Source: Okapia johnstoni
Taxonomy: Eukaryota > Chordata > Mammalia > Artiodactyla > Giraffidae
Assembly (NCBI GenBank): GCA_024291935.2
Contig: JAGTYA010000024.1
Coordinates: 1,116,001-1,180,000 of the forward strand
Direction of reading: 5' to 3'
DNA length: 64,000 nucleotides
Shown here: one piece after another, positions 1-39,130 of the stretch
Position numbering within the stretch: position 1 is the stretch's first letter
Layout: every line of letters starts with the position of its first letter
The notes under the pieces: generated by a model
Seen by the model: the letters and a program-made list of their open reading frames with translations, nothing else
The model's database searches: none
Told to the model about the DNA's origin: nothing
Translations under genes and position numbers: made by a program

Positions 1-675
1 AGAACCCCCCTTACACTCTTCCAGTTACTATACCCAACAGGCTACCCCTCACAAGTAACCACTCTAACAGGATAGTCTTTCAGAGAGGAGATCAGATACT
101 TCATTTGTCAGGGTTGTCCTGTTTTCTCTATTTGCTGCAAATATGAAGAGGATAAGAAAAGAACAACTTCTCTTTTCTTACCAACACAAAAATAATTGCT
201 GAAGACAAAAAACAAAAATCAGAATTTTTTTCATACTGAGTCCTATTTACCATGTAATATTCCATCAGAGTAATAATTGGAAGATTTAAATCATTTGGAA
301 CCATGTTGGAGTCTGTAAGTGACATTTGTCTTCTGAAACAAGACCCAGAGTAAGCAGGAGTTATGAGTGGATGCAGAGCAGTGTTTGCCCCCACCCCCTT
401 CCCCCATGGCTGTTTCCCACCCTGGAGGAGACACAAGGAATGACGGATGCTGGAATGCAGAACTGTGGTTGAGGGATCACCTGATACTTTCCTTTCTTTG
501 CTTATAGTCTCTGAACGTTGACAATAGATTTCTAATATCAATATTAGAAATCTATTGGAGATTTTTAATTCTGCAACTTCTGTGTTGAATATAACTCTGT
601 TGTTTCCCATAACTTTCACCAAATTGGTTAAAGTTGTTCCATCTTGATTTAAAATATGTCTCTGTTTCTCATCAG
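1..675. other. PSMD1: PSMD1 intron (right part only)
   Basis: Non-coding sequence that ends in a splice acceptor (TTTCTCATCAG) at 665-675. It contains a perfect hairpin at 522-557, listed separately. I see no gene or recognisable transposon otherwise. Confidence 0.8.
522..557. repeat. Perfect 36-bp palindromic hairpin
   Basis: CAATAGATTTCTAATAT at 522-538 and its exact reverse complement at 541-557 are separated by two bases (CA). All 17 arm positions pair. Confidence 0.95.
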
Positions 676-28108
<27,433 letters not shown>

Positions 28109-28265
28109 GGACCAGAGGTGCGTGTGGAACAAAATTGTGTACCGTGAGAAGTCTCTCTGTCGATTCTTCACAAGTGTTTTTACAAGAACGTGGTCTCACT
28201 TTCCCCTTCTGTTCTTAATCCCTATTTATGTAAATGACATTAAAACTTCTCTTTATTTGACCTCT
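28109..28265 (+). other. PSMD1: PSMD1 3'UTR with ATTAAA poly(A) signal
   Basis: A short A/T-rich trailer follows the stop. ATTAAA at 28239-28244 is a common variant poly(A) signal, followed by TTTATTTGACCTCTTC and TTGAATATGT. The cleavage site is inferred to be near 28,260. No AATAAA occurs nearer the stop. Confidence 0.6.
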
Positions 28266-28880
28266 TCTTGAATATGTAACCACCAATTCCTTTTTCTTTT
28301 TTTGTTGATTCTCCCCTAGTCTAGTGTTCTGCCAGTTCTATTCAAAGTGGCTGGAGTGCAAACTGTTTTCATAGGTCCCTGAGGAAGGGGCTTGCTCCAG
28401 AATGTAACTCAATGCTTTGCTCATCAAAAAGCTTTGCTATCCACTAACCCTCCAAAAATCAGCTGAACTGACCGTCTGCTTAGTAATGGAGTTGATTTCC
28501 ATTCTGATGTAAGCTCCTTGTGGATCAGTTATAGTTTGTGGACTGGCACTGTTCTGTAGATCACACTTTGAGTATCACAGGTCTGAATTTCTCATGAATC
28601 TTCTCTCTTTCCTTTGGTAATACTTCTGGCTCTAAAAGCCTTACTGTTCATTTATTCAGTGAAGCTATTAAACATCTAATATGTATAAGACAATAGTGCT
28701 TATAAGTACTTGTGGTCAGTTAGACTGTAAACAAAGTTTTGTCCATTGAAAAAGATAATTATTATGCCAGTTTCCTAACCATGTTGAAGGAGATTTTTAG
28801 GTGCAAAACATTGCAATTTCACAAAATTGTCATTCTACTCCTCTATTTTTTTTTCAAATGGGTGTTACATATTTGAAGAT

Positions 28881-29091
28881 GCAATTCCCTGGTGGCTCAG
28901 ATGATAAAAAATCCACCTGCAGTGCAGAAGATCTGAGTTCCGTCCCTGGGTTGGAAAGATCCCCTGGAGGAGGGCATGGCAACCACTCCAGTGTTCTTGC
29001 CTGGAGAATCCCCCTGGGCAAAGGAGCCTGGAGGGCTACAGTCCATGGGGTCGCAAAGAGTCAGATACGACTGAGCAACTAAGCACACATA
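28881..29091 (+). mobile_element. Bov-tA SINE
   Basis: Full head-to-tail order: ATTCCCTGGTGGCTCAG, CCACCTGCAGTGCAGAAGAT, GATCCCCTGGAGGAGGGCAT, TTCTTGCCTGGAGAATCCCC and CGACTGAGCAACTAAGC. Confidence 0.92.
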
Positions 29092-29704
29092 AACTGTAAA
29101 ATCAAGGTTCTCTAATCCCACCGTCGTACAAATAGGTTGTGAAACAAACATGAATTGTGCTCTTCAAAGAAGATAAGAATAGTATCATTATGACAAAGCA
29201 AAAATACATTTTAAGTGTCAGATTGCAGATCTAGCTCCATACGTAACAACTAATTAAAGCTTTCTCAGATAAATGGTTAAGGCAGAAACCCTGCTGTTGG
29301 TAGCGACATATAGTCAGACCTCCAAGAGACAGTTTGCAGATTTATAACTTCCCTTCCTGCTTTTGAAAATTACCTTTCAGCTCTTGATGGTTTCCTAAGC
29401 TTCACCCAACCAGCACACAGCAGTATTAATACTCTGAGCTCTCAGTTTGTGTGCAGAACTGAGCTCACATTAGCCCCTGGCAGCCTTTCACAATCCCTTG
29501 CTGGAAACCTCCCAATTAAGTCTTTCAGGACTGTGAACTACCAGATGGCATAGAAGTTTTCAGTTGGAAATTGGATTCTTGTTAGTTTTTAAAAGGACAA
29601 AACATTCAGTCCAATAAGAATTTAAAAGCTATAGTCTGTCTTAGTACAAACTGGCATATTAGGACTGTATCAGCAGGGTTAAGGGCTTGTTTTTTTGTTT
29701 GTTT

Positions 29705-29835
29705 TGTTTTCTTTTGTTATGTCTTGGCTGCCCCAAGCCGCATGCCTGATCCTAGTTCCCAGACCAAGGATCAAACTTGTGCCCCCTGTGGTGGAAGTGT
29801 GAAGTCTTAACCATGGACCGCCAGGAAAGTCCCTA
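29705..29835 (-). mobile_element. CHR-type SINE, antisense
   Basis: TGTCTTGGCTGCCCCAAGCC, GACCAAGGATCAAACTTGTG, TGAAGTCTTAACCATGGACC and GCCAGGAAAGTCCC are the reversed CHR pattern. Confidence 0.8.
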
Positions 29836-29948
29836 GGGGCTAGTTTTAAACCAACATCTAGTGTCTTTGGGGGGTTTGTTGTTGTTGTTGTTTAATGTTT
29901 TTAAAATTAAGAGTAACCCTAGCTTCTCCCTCCCCCCTCCACTCCAGG

Positions 29949-30140
29949 ATCTTATTGCTCACCTGAAGAACATTGTCCAGGCTCATATTGGAAATGCCTG
30001 TGAGGAAATTTATGCTGAGACCTGCTATTCACTGCATGTATCATTGCCTCTGTGCTGACCTTGTCTGCAAGTCTTTGATTGAAGAGATGGTATATGACTA
30101 GTGTTCTCTTTCACAAAACTTGGTTTTCAAATAAATATAT
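29949..30140 (+). other. Candidate orphan terminal exon or pseudogene, not recognised
   Basis: A strong acceptor-like tract (TTCTCCCTCCCCCCTCCACTCCAG) ends at 29948. An open frame follows: DLIAHLKNIVQAHIGNACEE, then IYAETCYSLHVSLPLC and a stop at 30054-30056. A second frame stays open from about 30008 and ends ADLVCKSLIEEMVYD with a stop near 30101, so one frameshift may separate the two. AATAAA lies near 30131. It resembles a last exon with a poly(A) signal, but I cannot name the gene and see no partner exon. It is not part of the known PSMD1 or ARMC9 protein. Confidence 0.3.
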
Positions 30141-30366
30141 TAAGATCTTCAGATGGACAAGGACCTCTTGTTTCTTTTTCAGCCTGGATTGTAAATAAAT
30201 GAGTTGAATACTATTTTCCCCACCATGAAACCCCTAAACCCAAAGAGCTGAATCTGATTCCTGGGATGAATAGGCATGACTTTAATATCGGTGAAGCAGT
30301 TAAACTATTTTATAAATTATTTGAAAAATAATGGGAAAAAAATAAGAAAAACAACCACCCATGTTT

Positions 30367-33300
30367 GTTCAGTTCAGTTTAGTTCATTTCACTTGCTTAG
30401 TCATGTCCGACTCTTCGTGACCCCATGGACCACAGCACACCAGGCCTCCCTGTCCATCACCAACTCCTGGAGTTTATTCAAACTCATGTCCATTAAATCG
30501 GTAATGCCATCCATCTCATCCTCTGTCGTCCCCTTCTCCGCCTGCCTTCAATCTTTCCTAGCATTAGGGTCTTTGCAAATGAGTCAGCTCTTTGCATCAG
30601 GTGGCCAAAGTATTGGAGTTTCAGCTTCAGCATCAGTCCTTCCAATGAACATTCAGGACTGATCTCCTTTAGGATGGACTGGTTGGATCTCCTTGACATC
30701 CAAGGGACTCTCAAGAGTCTTCTCCAACACCACAGTTCAAAAGCATCAATTCTTTGGCGCTCAGCTTTCTTTATACTCCAACTCTCGCATCCATACATGA
30801 CTACTGGAAAAACCATAGCCTTGACCAGGCGGACCTTTGTTGGCAAAGTGATGTCTCTGCTTTTGAATATGCTATCTAGGTTGGTCATAACTTTTCTTCC
30901 AAGGAGTAAGCGTCTTTTAATTTCATGGCTGCAGTCACCATCTGCAGTGATTTTTGGAGCCCAAAAAAATAAAGTCAGCCACTGTTTCCCCATCCATTTG
31001 CCATGAGGTGATGGGACCAGATGCCATGATCTTAGTTTTCTGAATGTTGAGCTTTAAGACAACTTTTTCACTATCCTCTTTCACTTTCATCTAGAGGCTC
31101 TTTAGTTCTTCACTTGCTGCCGTAAGGGTGGTGTCATCTGCATATCTGAGGTTATTGATATTTCTCTCAACAATCTTGATTCCAGCTTGGGCTTCCTCCA
31201 GCCCAGCATTTCTCATGATGTACTCTGCATATAAGTTAAATAAGCAGGGTGACAATATATAGCCTTGACATACTCCTTTTCCTATTTGGAACCAATCTGT
31301 TGTTCCATGTTCAGTTCTAACTGTTGCTTCCTGACCTGCATACAGGTTTCTCAAGACACAGGTCAGGTGGTTTGGTATTCCCATCTCTTTCAGAATTTTC
31401 CACAGTTTATTGTGATCCACACAGTCAAAGGCTTTGGCATAGTCAATAAAGCAGAAATAGATGTTTTTCTGGAACTCTCTTGCTTTTTCGATGATCCAGT
31501 AGATGTGGGCAATTTGATCTCTGGTTCCTCTGCCTTTTCTAAAACCAGCTTGAACATCTGGAAGTTCATAGTTCATGTATTGCTGAAGCCTGGCTTGGAG
31601 AATTTTGAGCATTACTTTGCTAGCATGTGGGATGAGTGCAATTGTGTGGTAGTTTGAGCATTCTTTGGCATTGCCTTTCTTTGGGATTGGAATGAAAACT
31701 GACCTTTTCCAGTCCTGTGGCCACTGCTGAGTTTTCCAAGTTTGCTGGCATATTGAGTGCAGCACTTTCATAGCATCATCTTTCAGGATTTGAAATAGCT
31801 CAACTGGAATTCCATCACCTCCACTAGCTTTGTTCGTAGTGATGCTTCCTAAGGCCCACTTGACTTCACATTCCAGGATGTCTGGCTCTAGGTGAGTGAT
31901 CACACCATCGTGATTATCTGAGTCATGAAGATCTTTTTTGTATAGTTCTTCTGTGTATTCTTGCCACCTCTTCTTAATATCTTCTGCTTCTGTTAGGTCC
32001 ATACCATTTCTGTCCTTTATCGAGCCCATCTTTACATGAAATGTTCCCTTGGTATCTCTAATTTTCTTGAAGAGATCTCTAGTCTTTCCCATTCTATTTT
32101 CTTCCTCTCTTTCTTTGCACTGATCACTGAGAAAGGCTTTCTTACATCTCCTTGCTATTCTTTGGAACTCTGCATTCAGATGGGAATATCTTTCCTTTTC
32201 TCCTTTGCTTTTCGCTTCTCTTCGTTTCACAGCTATTTGTAAGGCCTCCTCAGACAGCCATTTTGCTTTTTTGCATTTCTTTTTCTTGGGGATTGTCTTG
32301 ATCCCTGTCTCCTGTACAACATCATGAGCCTCCGTCCATAGTTCATTAGGCACTCTATCAGATATAGTCTCTTAAATCTATTTCGCACTTCCACTGTATA
32401 ACCGTAAGGGATTTGATTTAGGTCATACCTGAATGGTCTATTGGTTTTCCCCACTTTCTTCAATTGAAGTCTGAATTTGGCAATAAGGAGTTCATGATCT
32501 GAGCCACAGTCCGCTCCTGGTCTTGTTTTTGCTGACTGTATAGAGCTTCTCCATCTTTGGCTGCAAAGAATATAATCAACCTGATTTCAGTGTTGACCAT
32601 CTGGTGATGTCCATGTGTAGAGTCTTCTCTTGTGTTGTTGGAAGAGGGTGTTTGCTATGACCAGTACGTTCTCTTGGCAGAACTCTATTAGCCTTTGCCC
32701 TGCTTCATTCTGTAGTCCAAGGCCAAATTTGCCTGTTATTCCAGGTGTTTCTTGACTTCCTACTTTTGCATTCTAGTCCCCTGTAATGAAAAGGGCATCT
32801 TTTTTGGGTGTTAGTTCTAAAAGGTCTTGTAGGTCTTCATAGAACCATTTAGCTTCTTCAGCATTACTAATCGGGGCATAGACTTGGATTACTGTGATAT
32901 TGAATGGTTTGCCTTGGAAACGAACAGAGATCATTCTGTCATTGTTGAGATTGCATCCAAGTACTGCATTTCGGACTCTCTTGTTGACCATGATGGCTAC
33001 TCCATTTCTTCTAAGGGATTCTTGCCCACAGTAGTAGATATAATGGTAATCTTGAGTTAAATTCACCCATTCCAGTCAGTCCATTTTAGTTTGCTGATTC
33101 TTAGAATGTCGACATTCACTCTTCCCATCTCCTGTTTGACCACTTCCAATTTACCTTGATTCATGGACCTAACATTCCAGGTTCCTTTGCAATATTGCTT
33201 TTTACAGCATCAGACCTTGCTTCTATCACCAGTCACATCCACAGCTGGGTGTTGTTTTTGCTTTGGCTCCGTCTCTTCATTCTTTCTGGAGTTATTTCTC

Positions 33301-33672
33301 CACTGATCTCTAGTAGCCTATTGGGCACCTACCAACCTGGGGAGTTCATCTTTCAGGTCCTATCTTTTTGCCTTTTCATACTGTTCATGGGGGTTCTCAA
33401 GGCAAGAATACTGAAATGGTTTGCCATTCCCTTCTCCAATAAGATGGTAGGCACTGAGAGAGGGTATCAGAGGGCAGACACACTGAAACCACAATCACAG
33501 AAAACTAACCGATCTGATCACATGGACCACAGCCTTGTCTAACTCAATGAAACTAAGCCATGCCATGTAGGGCCACCCAAGATGGACGGGTCTTGGTGGA
33601 GAGTTCTGACAAAATATGGTCCACTGGAGAAGGGAATGGCTAACCACTTCAGTATTCTTGCCTTGAGAACCC
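30367..33672 (-). mobile_element. BovB (RTE) LINE, near-complete with inverted 5' segment
   Basis: The left end (TTCAGTTCAGTTTAGTTC) is the complement of the BovB 3' tail. Minus-strand frames give, in element order, an apurinic endonuclease-domain piece (33066-32773: YYCGQESLRRNGVAIMVNKR, VIQVYAPISN), the region 32463-32233, a 420-codon reverse-transcriptase frame (32353-31091: [54 protein letters not shown]) and a C-terminal frame (30993-30493: [13 protein letters not shown]). Frame breaks separate them. From about 33440 to 33672 the BovB sequence is in the opposite (+) orientation, so the 5' end is inverted. Weak ACCC(A/T)TGTTT flanks (30357-30366, 33669-33678) could be a target-site duplication. 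Confidence 0.93.
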
Positions 33673-36600
33673 TTGTTTATTACTCTGAGACTTCTCTGCA
33701 TTTTTATTAATGGGATTGAGGGTGTAGAGTGCTGTTCCGTTATTGAGGAAGTCCCTTTAATGATCCAAGGGAAATGAAGTCTACTTAGGCAGCTCAGAAG
33801 CTTTTTTTTTTTTAATAAGCTTTACTTCTTTGTTTCTTGCTTTTGACCCTGTTATGGACAATAGGGATAAATTATTTCAATTTAGCCACAAGACCTAATT
33901 GTGTACCCTTTTTCCTTTCTTTTCTGACTTTTTTTCCCATGTTTCTTTTTTAAGTTGAGATATAATTCAAATGTAACAAAAAGTGCAGACATTTGGTTCT
34001 ATAGGGTTTTTAATGCCTTGGCCTTCAACCATTAAAGTAGGTAGTTTCCAACATTTATACATAAGTGGTTCTTTACTCCAGCCTTGATTTTTTCACTTTG
34101 TAATTTAAGATGTAGCCTCCTGCATCTAAGGAAAAGAAAATTAATCTTAGAGGAAACTAACTCCTGGATAGATCAGCAGTGTCCATTCATCCATCACAGC
34201 TTTACTGTTAGGTCTAGGTCTAAAGATTGCTGATCCCAAAGGATGGCTTCACTCACTGGTTAATTTCATTGTTTCCCCTCCTTTGGAAATTCCTTGTTTT
34301 CCTCAATATCAGATGATTTCTATAAAAGAGATTATCTCATTTCCTAGCTTCTCATTAGCTGTATCCTTCCTCTTCAAGCTCTTAACATTGCTTGCATTTC
34401 AGACAGTTATCTCTAACATTTCCCATAATATATGAAATGTTTAAAACAACAGAAGTCTCTCAGTGATGTCACTGTCCAAAATTGAGTAGTCTGGGAAAAG
34501 TGGTACATTCACTGGTCTCTGGCCAAAGTTAATAAATTCTTTCTAAAATAGTGGGTTGCTCCCTGAAGGAGCAGTCAGCACCAGTTCCTGGTCAGCAGTG
34601 CCATTTAGAATTTGTATCTTGGTCTTAAATCTTAAGGTTACAACTTTTAAAAATGCAAGCTGTTGAGATAAAATGTCTACTTGAGTCAGACTATGATGAG
34701 ATGGCATCTCTTTTCCTGATTTTTTTCCCCCTAGATTTCCTAAGATACTTACAGCATTGAGTTAACTAAGGTGCAAAGAAATCTAAAGTGAAATAGAACA
34801 GAGTGAAACAAGGTCCTGTATGAAGACGGACAGGAGCTAGAATTGACACATTCAATAGAAGAAACAGAAGGGAGAGTGGCAGTGGTTACTCTGGGGTGAT
34901 GTTCGTGTGGACACTGATTCAGAGTTGAAGGCAAGGGGGTGCACATCCAGCCACTCTCTGGGCCTCCCCACTTGGGCTGCCTCACAGGCACCAAAAACCA
35001 TGTAAGCAAAGCACGTCCAGCCTCTTCTCCCCCTTGAGGGGCATGGGAACCCCTCCATCTAGAGATCCAACCAGAAACCCAGAAAGGCTTCACCCTTGAC
35101 TCATGTTTACCCTCTCAAACATCTCTCCACTTCACCTACCCTCCTTCCCCACTGTTCACTACCCTTCATTCAAGTACTTACCTGTCCGTCTGCCTCCAGA
35201 CTTGCCCAGTATTGCCCCTGCTATCCTCGTTTACTGGCCCCACATCTGTCTTGCTCTCCATTACAACCCTAGCACACAATGTATGATCATATGTCCTTGG
35301 ACTCTATAGTCGTTAGAATGGTGAGAGCTACAACTGAGCACTAAGAGAACAATCAGGACAGAACCCCTGAGCACATGGGAGGAGATGAGTTCAAATGCCC
35401 TCTCGTGCATCTCCTGCAGTGACTGAACTACTAAGAAATGTTTTCCAGATGGTTTTACTCTTGAAGAACCTTGGCTTTTCTTTATGTGTACATGTAAGAT
35501 GATGTGTCTGAAGTCTCTAACTGGCATGAGATGATGATGAGTGAGCTTGGGCAAAGAAGCTTTCTTGACTTTGTCTCAGTCCTATCCCCAACCTCCTTAT
35601 TATCCTCATCATAAATGAGATGACACTTCAGCTTTTCCCAGAAAATCCCTTAGAAGGTCCTAAGCTCAACTGTTTCTAGTGCTCAAGTTTTTTTTCCACC
35701 CTCTCATTTTTACAGTGAAGAGCTGGAAGGAGGGCCCTATATCCAAAACAAACTGCGTAATGGGAAGACGGTAGCCTCTGACTTCAGAGTTTGATTCAGA
35801 TCCAGATCTCGTCCCTTAATGGTTTCTTCATTTGTACGGAGGAAATAATGTTTACCTCAAGGTTGTGGGGATTCGATGATAATGACTAATTAATAAGTGC
35901 TTACTACATGCTAGATATCAAGAAATCACATAAATTGACTTATGCCTCACAACCACCTTGTGAGGTAGATGCTATTATGTTGAGATAATCTATCTAGGTT
36001 AAAGAACCTAGCACTAAGCAGGTATTCACTAATTTTTAGTTGAATCAGAATGGTGTGCTCTAACCCTTCATTTTACACATGAAGACACTCAAAAGAGTGA
36101 AGTCGACATCAAGCGCCATTTTTACAGTTGTATTTCCTGTTCATCTTTCCACGAAGCAGGTCTCTGGCCTATTTGTTTCATGAGTTGGTTGGATCCAAAG
36201 GCAGCAGACCTCATAATAGCCATTTCTCTGCTTGTTCTACATCCATACTCTGCTCCAAGTCTGTGTCTTCTTCCATTTTCCTAAACCAGTGTGCCTTTTA
36301 AGAAAGAGATTGTCAACAAAAGCATTATTTCCAAATACCTGTCGCCTCTACATCACGGCCCACTGTTGATGGGCATTTCCCATCTGTTTGCTGGGATCTG
36401 GGCAGTCCTTTGTTTGGTGGTGCATGCTTTCAGTGATTGTCAAGTCAGTGAGTTAATTTATAATAAAATTGCATCCAGCAGATAATTACCTTCAAAGACC
36501 TTGGGCATTACACAGAGCTGGGACTTGGCAAGTGGTTGGACAGAGATAAAGAGTTTTCCACCAAGCCGTGTTCCCATGACCTGGTATGAGCAGCCTCTGA

Positions 36601-37005
36601 CTCATGCTGTGATCTTCTCTCAGAAGCCCTGGTTTATGTTCTAAAGACTTAAGAGGTTTACATGCATCCCAGGCTTTCTGCTTATGCTGGGTATGAACCA
36701 ACCCCTCCAAAACAAGGAATAAACATATTCCTGCCTTTGTTCTTGGGTTAGAAGCCTGGTGGAGTTCCTCACTTACACCTCACTGCTCGCCCCAGTAATC
36801 AGTCTGTCCTCTGAGCAGCTCCCAGGCATGTATGACACTTGGTTGGCAGGCAATTTGTTGTTCTTGAGTGATTTCCTGTGTGTATGGGATTTTTACTGCC
36901 CAGCCAGCTTATAAATAAGCTCTTTAAGGGCCAGTTCCAACATATCTCCCAAAGTTCCTGTCACAGTGTTTGAGACAGCATGCCTACTGGCTTCAGACTA
37001 AACAA
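33673..37005. other. Intergenic, mostly unrecognised
   Basis: 3.3 kb without genes. A short L1-like antisense phrase sits near 33950-34020 (TTGAGATATAATTCAAATG) and an MIR fragment at 35895-35990. The ORFs here are short, mutually overlapping on both strands and show no protein features. Confidence 0.7.
35895..35990 (-). mobile_element. MIR-type ancient SINE fragment
   Basis: GTGCTTACTACATGCTAGAT, CTCACAACCACCTTGTGAGG and TAGATGCTATTAT match the reverse MIR tail region. Confidence 0.6.
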
Positions 37006-37166
37006 GTGTTCGAGGAGACTTTACAAATAACTGAGGAAAGAAGAGAAGTGAAAGGCAAGGGAGAAAGGGAAAGATAAACCCAACTGAATGCAGAGTTCCA
37101 GAGAATAGTGAGGACAGATAAGAAGGCTTCTTAAATGATCAGTGCAAAGAAATAGAGGAAAATAAT
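37006..37166 (+). mobile_element. BovB internal fragment
   Basis: GACTTTACAAATAACTGAGG, GAAGAGAAGTGAAAGGCAAG and ATCAGTGCAAAGAAATAGAG match the segment upstream of the reverse transcriptase in the BovB copy at 53.3 kb. It is cut at both ends. Confidence 0.85.
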
Positions 37167-37167
37167 A

Positions 37168-37345
37168 GCTTCTGTGAGCTAGGCACTCTGTTCAGCACAT
37201 TATCGTACTCAGATGACCATTTTCAACCCTTACAATTCTAAATATTACTATCCCCATTTTACAGAAAATGAGACTTGGAGAGGATGAGGGTATCTAGAAA
37301 GTCATGAGAATGGAATTCTAACCCAGGTCTGTCTGACTACAAAAC
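37168..37345 (-). mobile_element. MIR-type ancient SINE fragment
   Basis: GAGCTAGGCACTCTGTTCAG, TATCCCCATTTTACAGAAAA and TCTAACCCAGGTCTGTCTGA are the reversed MIR pattern. Confidence 0.7.
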
Positions 37346-37398
37346 CTGTATCTTTGGGGTTTGCTTTTGCTTATTTAGTTGCTTTTGCTCATTACTCT

Positions 37399-37731
37399 TG
37401 AGAGTCCCTTGGACTGCATAGAGTTCAAACCAGTCAATCCCAAAGGAAATCAACCCTGAATATTCATTGGAAGGACTGATGCTGAAGCTGAAGCTCCAGT
37501 ACTTTGGCCACCTGATAAAGAGCCAACTCATTGGGAAAGACCCTGATGCTGGGAAAGATTGAGGGCAGGAAGAGAAGGGGACGACAAAGGATTCAGATGG
37601 TTGGATGGCATCACCGACTCAATAGACATGAGTTTGAGCAACCTCCAGGAGTTGGTGATGGACAGGGAAGCCTGGCATGCTGCAGTCCATGGGGTCGCAA
37701 AGAGTCAGAGACAACTTAGCGACTGAACAAC
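37399..37731 (+). mobile_element. BovB LINE 3' end
   Basis: Sense BovB sequence from CTTGAGAGTCCCTTGGACTG through CTCCAGTACTTTGGCCACCT and GGTTGGATGGCATCACCGAC to GACAACTTAGCGACTGAACA. It is 5'-truncated, with only short broken frames. Confidence 0.9.
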
Positions 37732-38834
37732 AGTTGCTTATTTTAGCCACTATGGCAGTGGCTAAACTCAATTCGAGTCCAACTCAGAAATCACTTTAGC
37801 CGACACTCAGGTGATCCTGAAACCACGCTGAGAAACACTCCTACACAAAAGGGCCTCCAGAGCTGGGTCCCCTTGCTGTTTAGATGGGGTGTGGACACAG
37901 GGCTAGTCAGGACCCCAGAACCCCTCCAACTGCACAGCCATCAGCAAAACCCTCCTCAGAGGACAGCTGTCTCCAGAGACAAGGCAGGACATACCTGGAG
38001 GCAGAGTTATTCCCCGAAGGCCCCCAGAACCCAAATCGGCAGACCAAGTGGCAGAAAGTGGGAGTGCTGTCCTGCCAGGGCCCCTTGGGCAGGTCTTGCT
38101 TGTAGTACATGTGATACATGGCCCAGGCCTGCTGGCCCCCTACCATCTCCAGGATACCCTACCTTCACTGTGGCGTCTGCTGCTCGCCAGCAAAATGAAC
38201 TTTGGGTTTGTCTAACAGCATGTTTAAAGAGATGCTATGCTCTCTTACCCAGAGCCCTGCGGTGGGCATACTGAGGAGCTGAGAGAACTATCAGGGGCAG
38301 TCACAATGTACCCTACCAGGGCCCCCAACCTGACATCCTCTGCAGTTTAAAGTGACCCAGCAAGATCCAAATGCATCGCCTTGCCTGAGCAGACAGTGCC
38401 TGTGACCAGTTGCCAGTCAGTCCTTGCCCGGAATCTTCCGGCCCTAAGCCAGCCCCATAGAGGCCTGGACACAGGTGCCTCATCCTCTCCACTCTTCAGT
38501 GTCCTCTGGGGGCTGTGTTCAGTCTAGAAAGATCTCAGCCAGCAGCGGGATAAACCGTGCTCCAGGGTCAAACAGGGGCAGCAAGGCCAAATTCCCCATC
38601 AGCAGACGAAAGTGCCTGCCAGAGCCAGCAGAGCAGAGGCCCAGGAAAAAATAATTTCATTTTTCTTAAAATAATTTGATCAACATATATTTGCAATTCA
38701 AATAGTCTTTATGGGAACAATGAACAAGCTGTTAGACTTCCTTACATTTATTCCATGGCTTAGAAATGCTTTTATTTTTAATGGCAGTAACAGGGTCGGG
38801 CAGTGGAGGCACCATAATCTTCTTAGTGCTTTGA
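37732..38834. other. Intergenic, nothing named
   Basis: 1.1 kb of moderately GC-rich sequence. Overlapping ORFs of up to 133 codons occur on both strands, but none shows a domain or codon pattern that supports a gene. Confidence 0.6.
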
Positions 38835-39004
38835 GTCTCTATTTATTTTAATATTTATTTTATTTATTTACTTGGCTGTGATGGGTCATAGTTGAGTGTC
38901 TATAGCTGAGGCATGTGGGTTCTAGTTCCTGGACCAGAGTTTGAACGAGGGCCCCCTACATTGGGAGGATGATGTCTTAGCCACTGGACCACCAGGGAAG
39001 TTCC
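38835..39004 (-). mobile_element. CHR-type SINE, antisense
   Basis: A poly-(TTTA) start, then GTGGGTTCTAGTTCCTGGAC, GATGTCTTAGCCACTGGACC and ACCAGGGAAGTTCC. Confidence 0.85.
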
Positions 39005-39130
39005 TAGAACCTTTAAATGTCCTATTCCATTCCAAACAGGAACATGTAACCTGTGCTTAGTCCCTCCACATTCTCAAACCACTGGTTCAAGACAAAGTCA
39101 CACTCCGCAGTGGAGCTGACACTAATTGTC

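Larger units (their letters stand above)
28266..30366. other. Intergenic: SINEs and one exon-like segment
   Basis: Between PSMD1 and the BovB at 30367. It contains a faint MER5-like tail (about 28490-28582), a Bov-tA (28881-29091), an antisense CHR SINE (29705-29835) and the candidate exon at 29949-30140. The rest is unremarkable AT-rich DNA. Confidence 0.7.
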
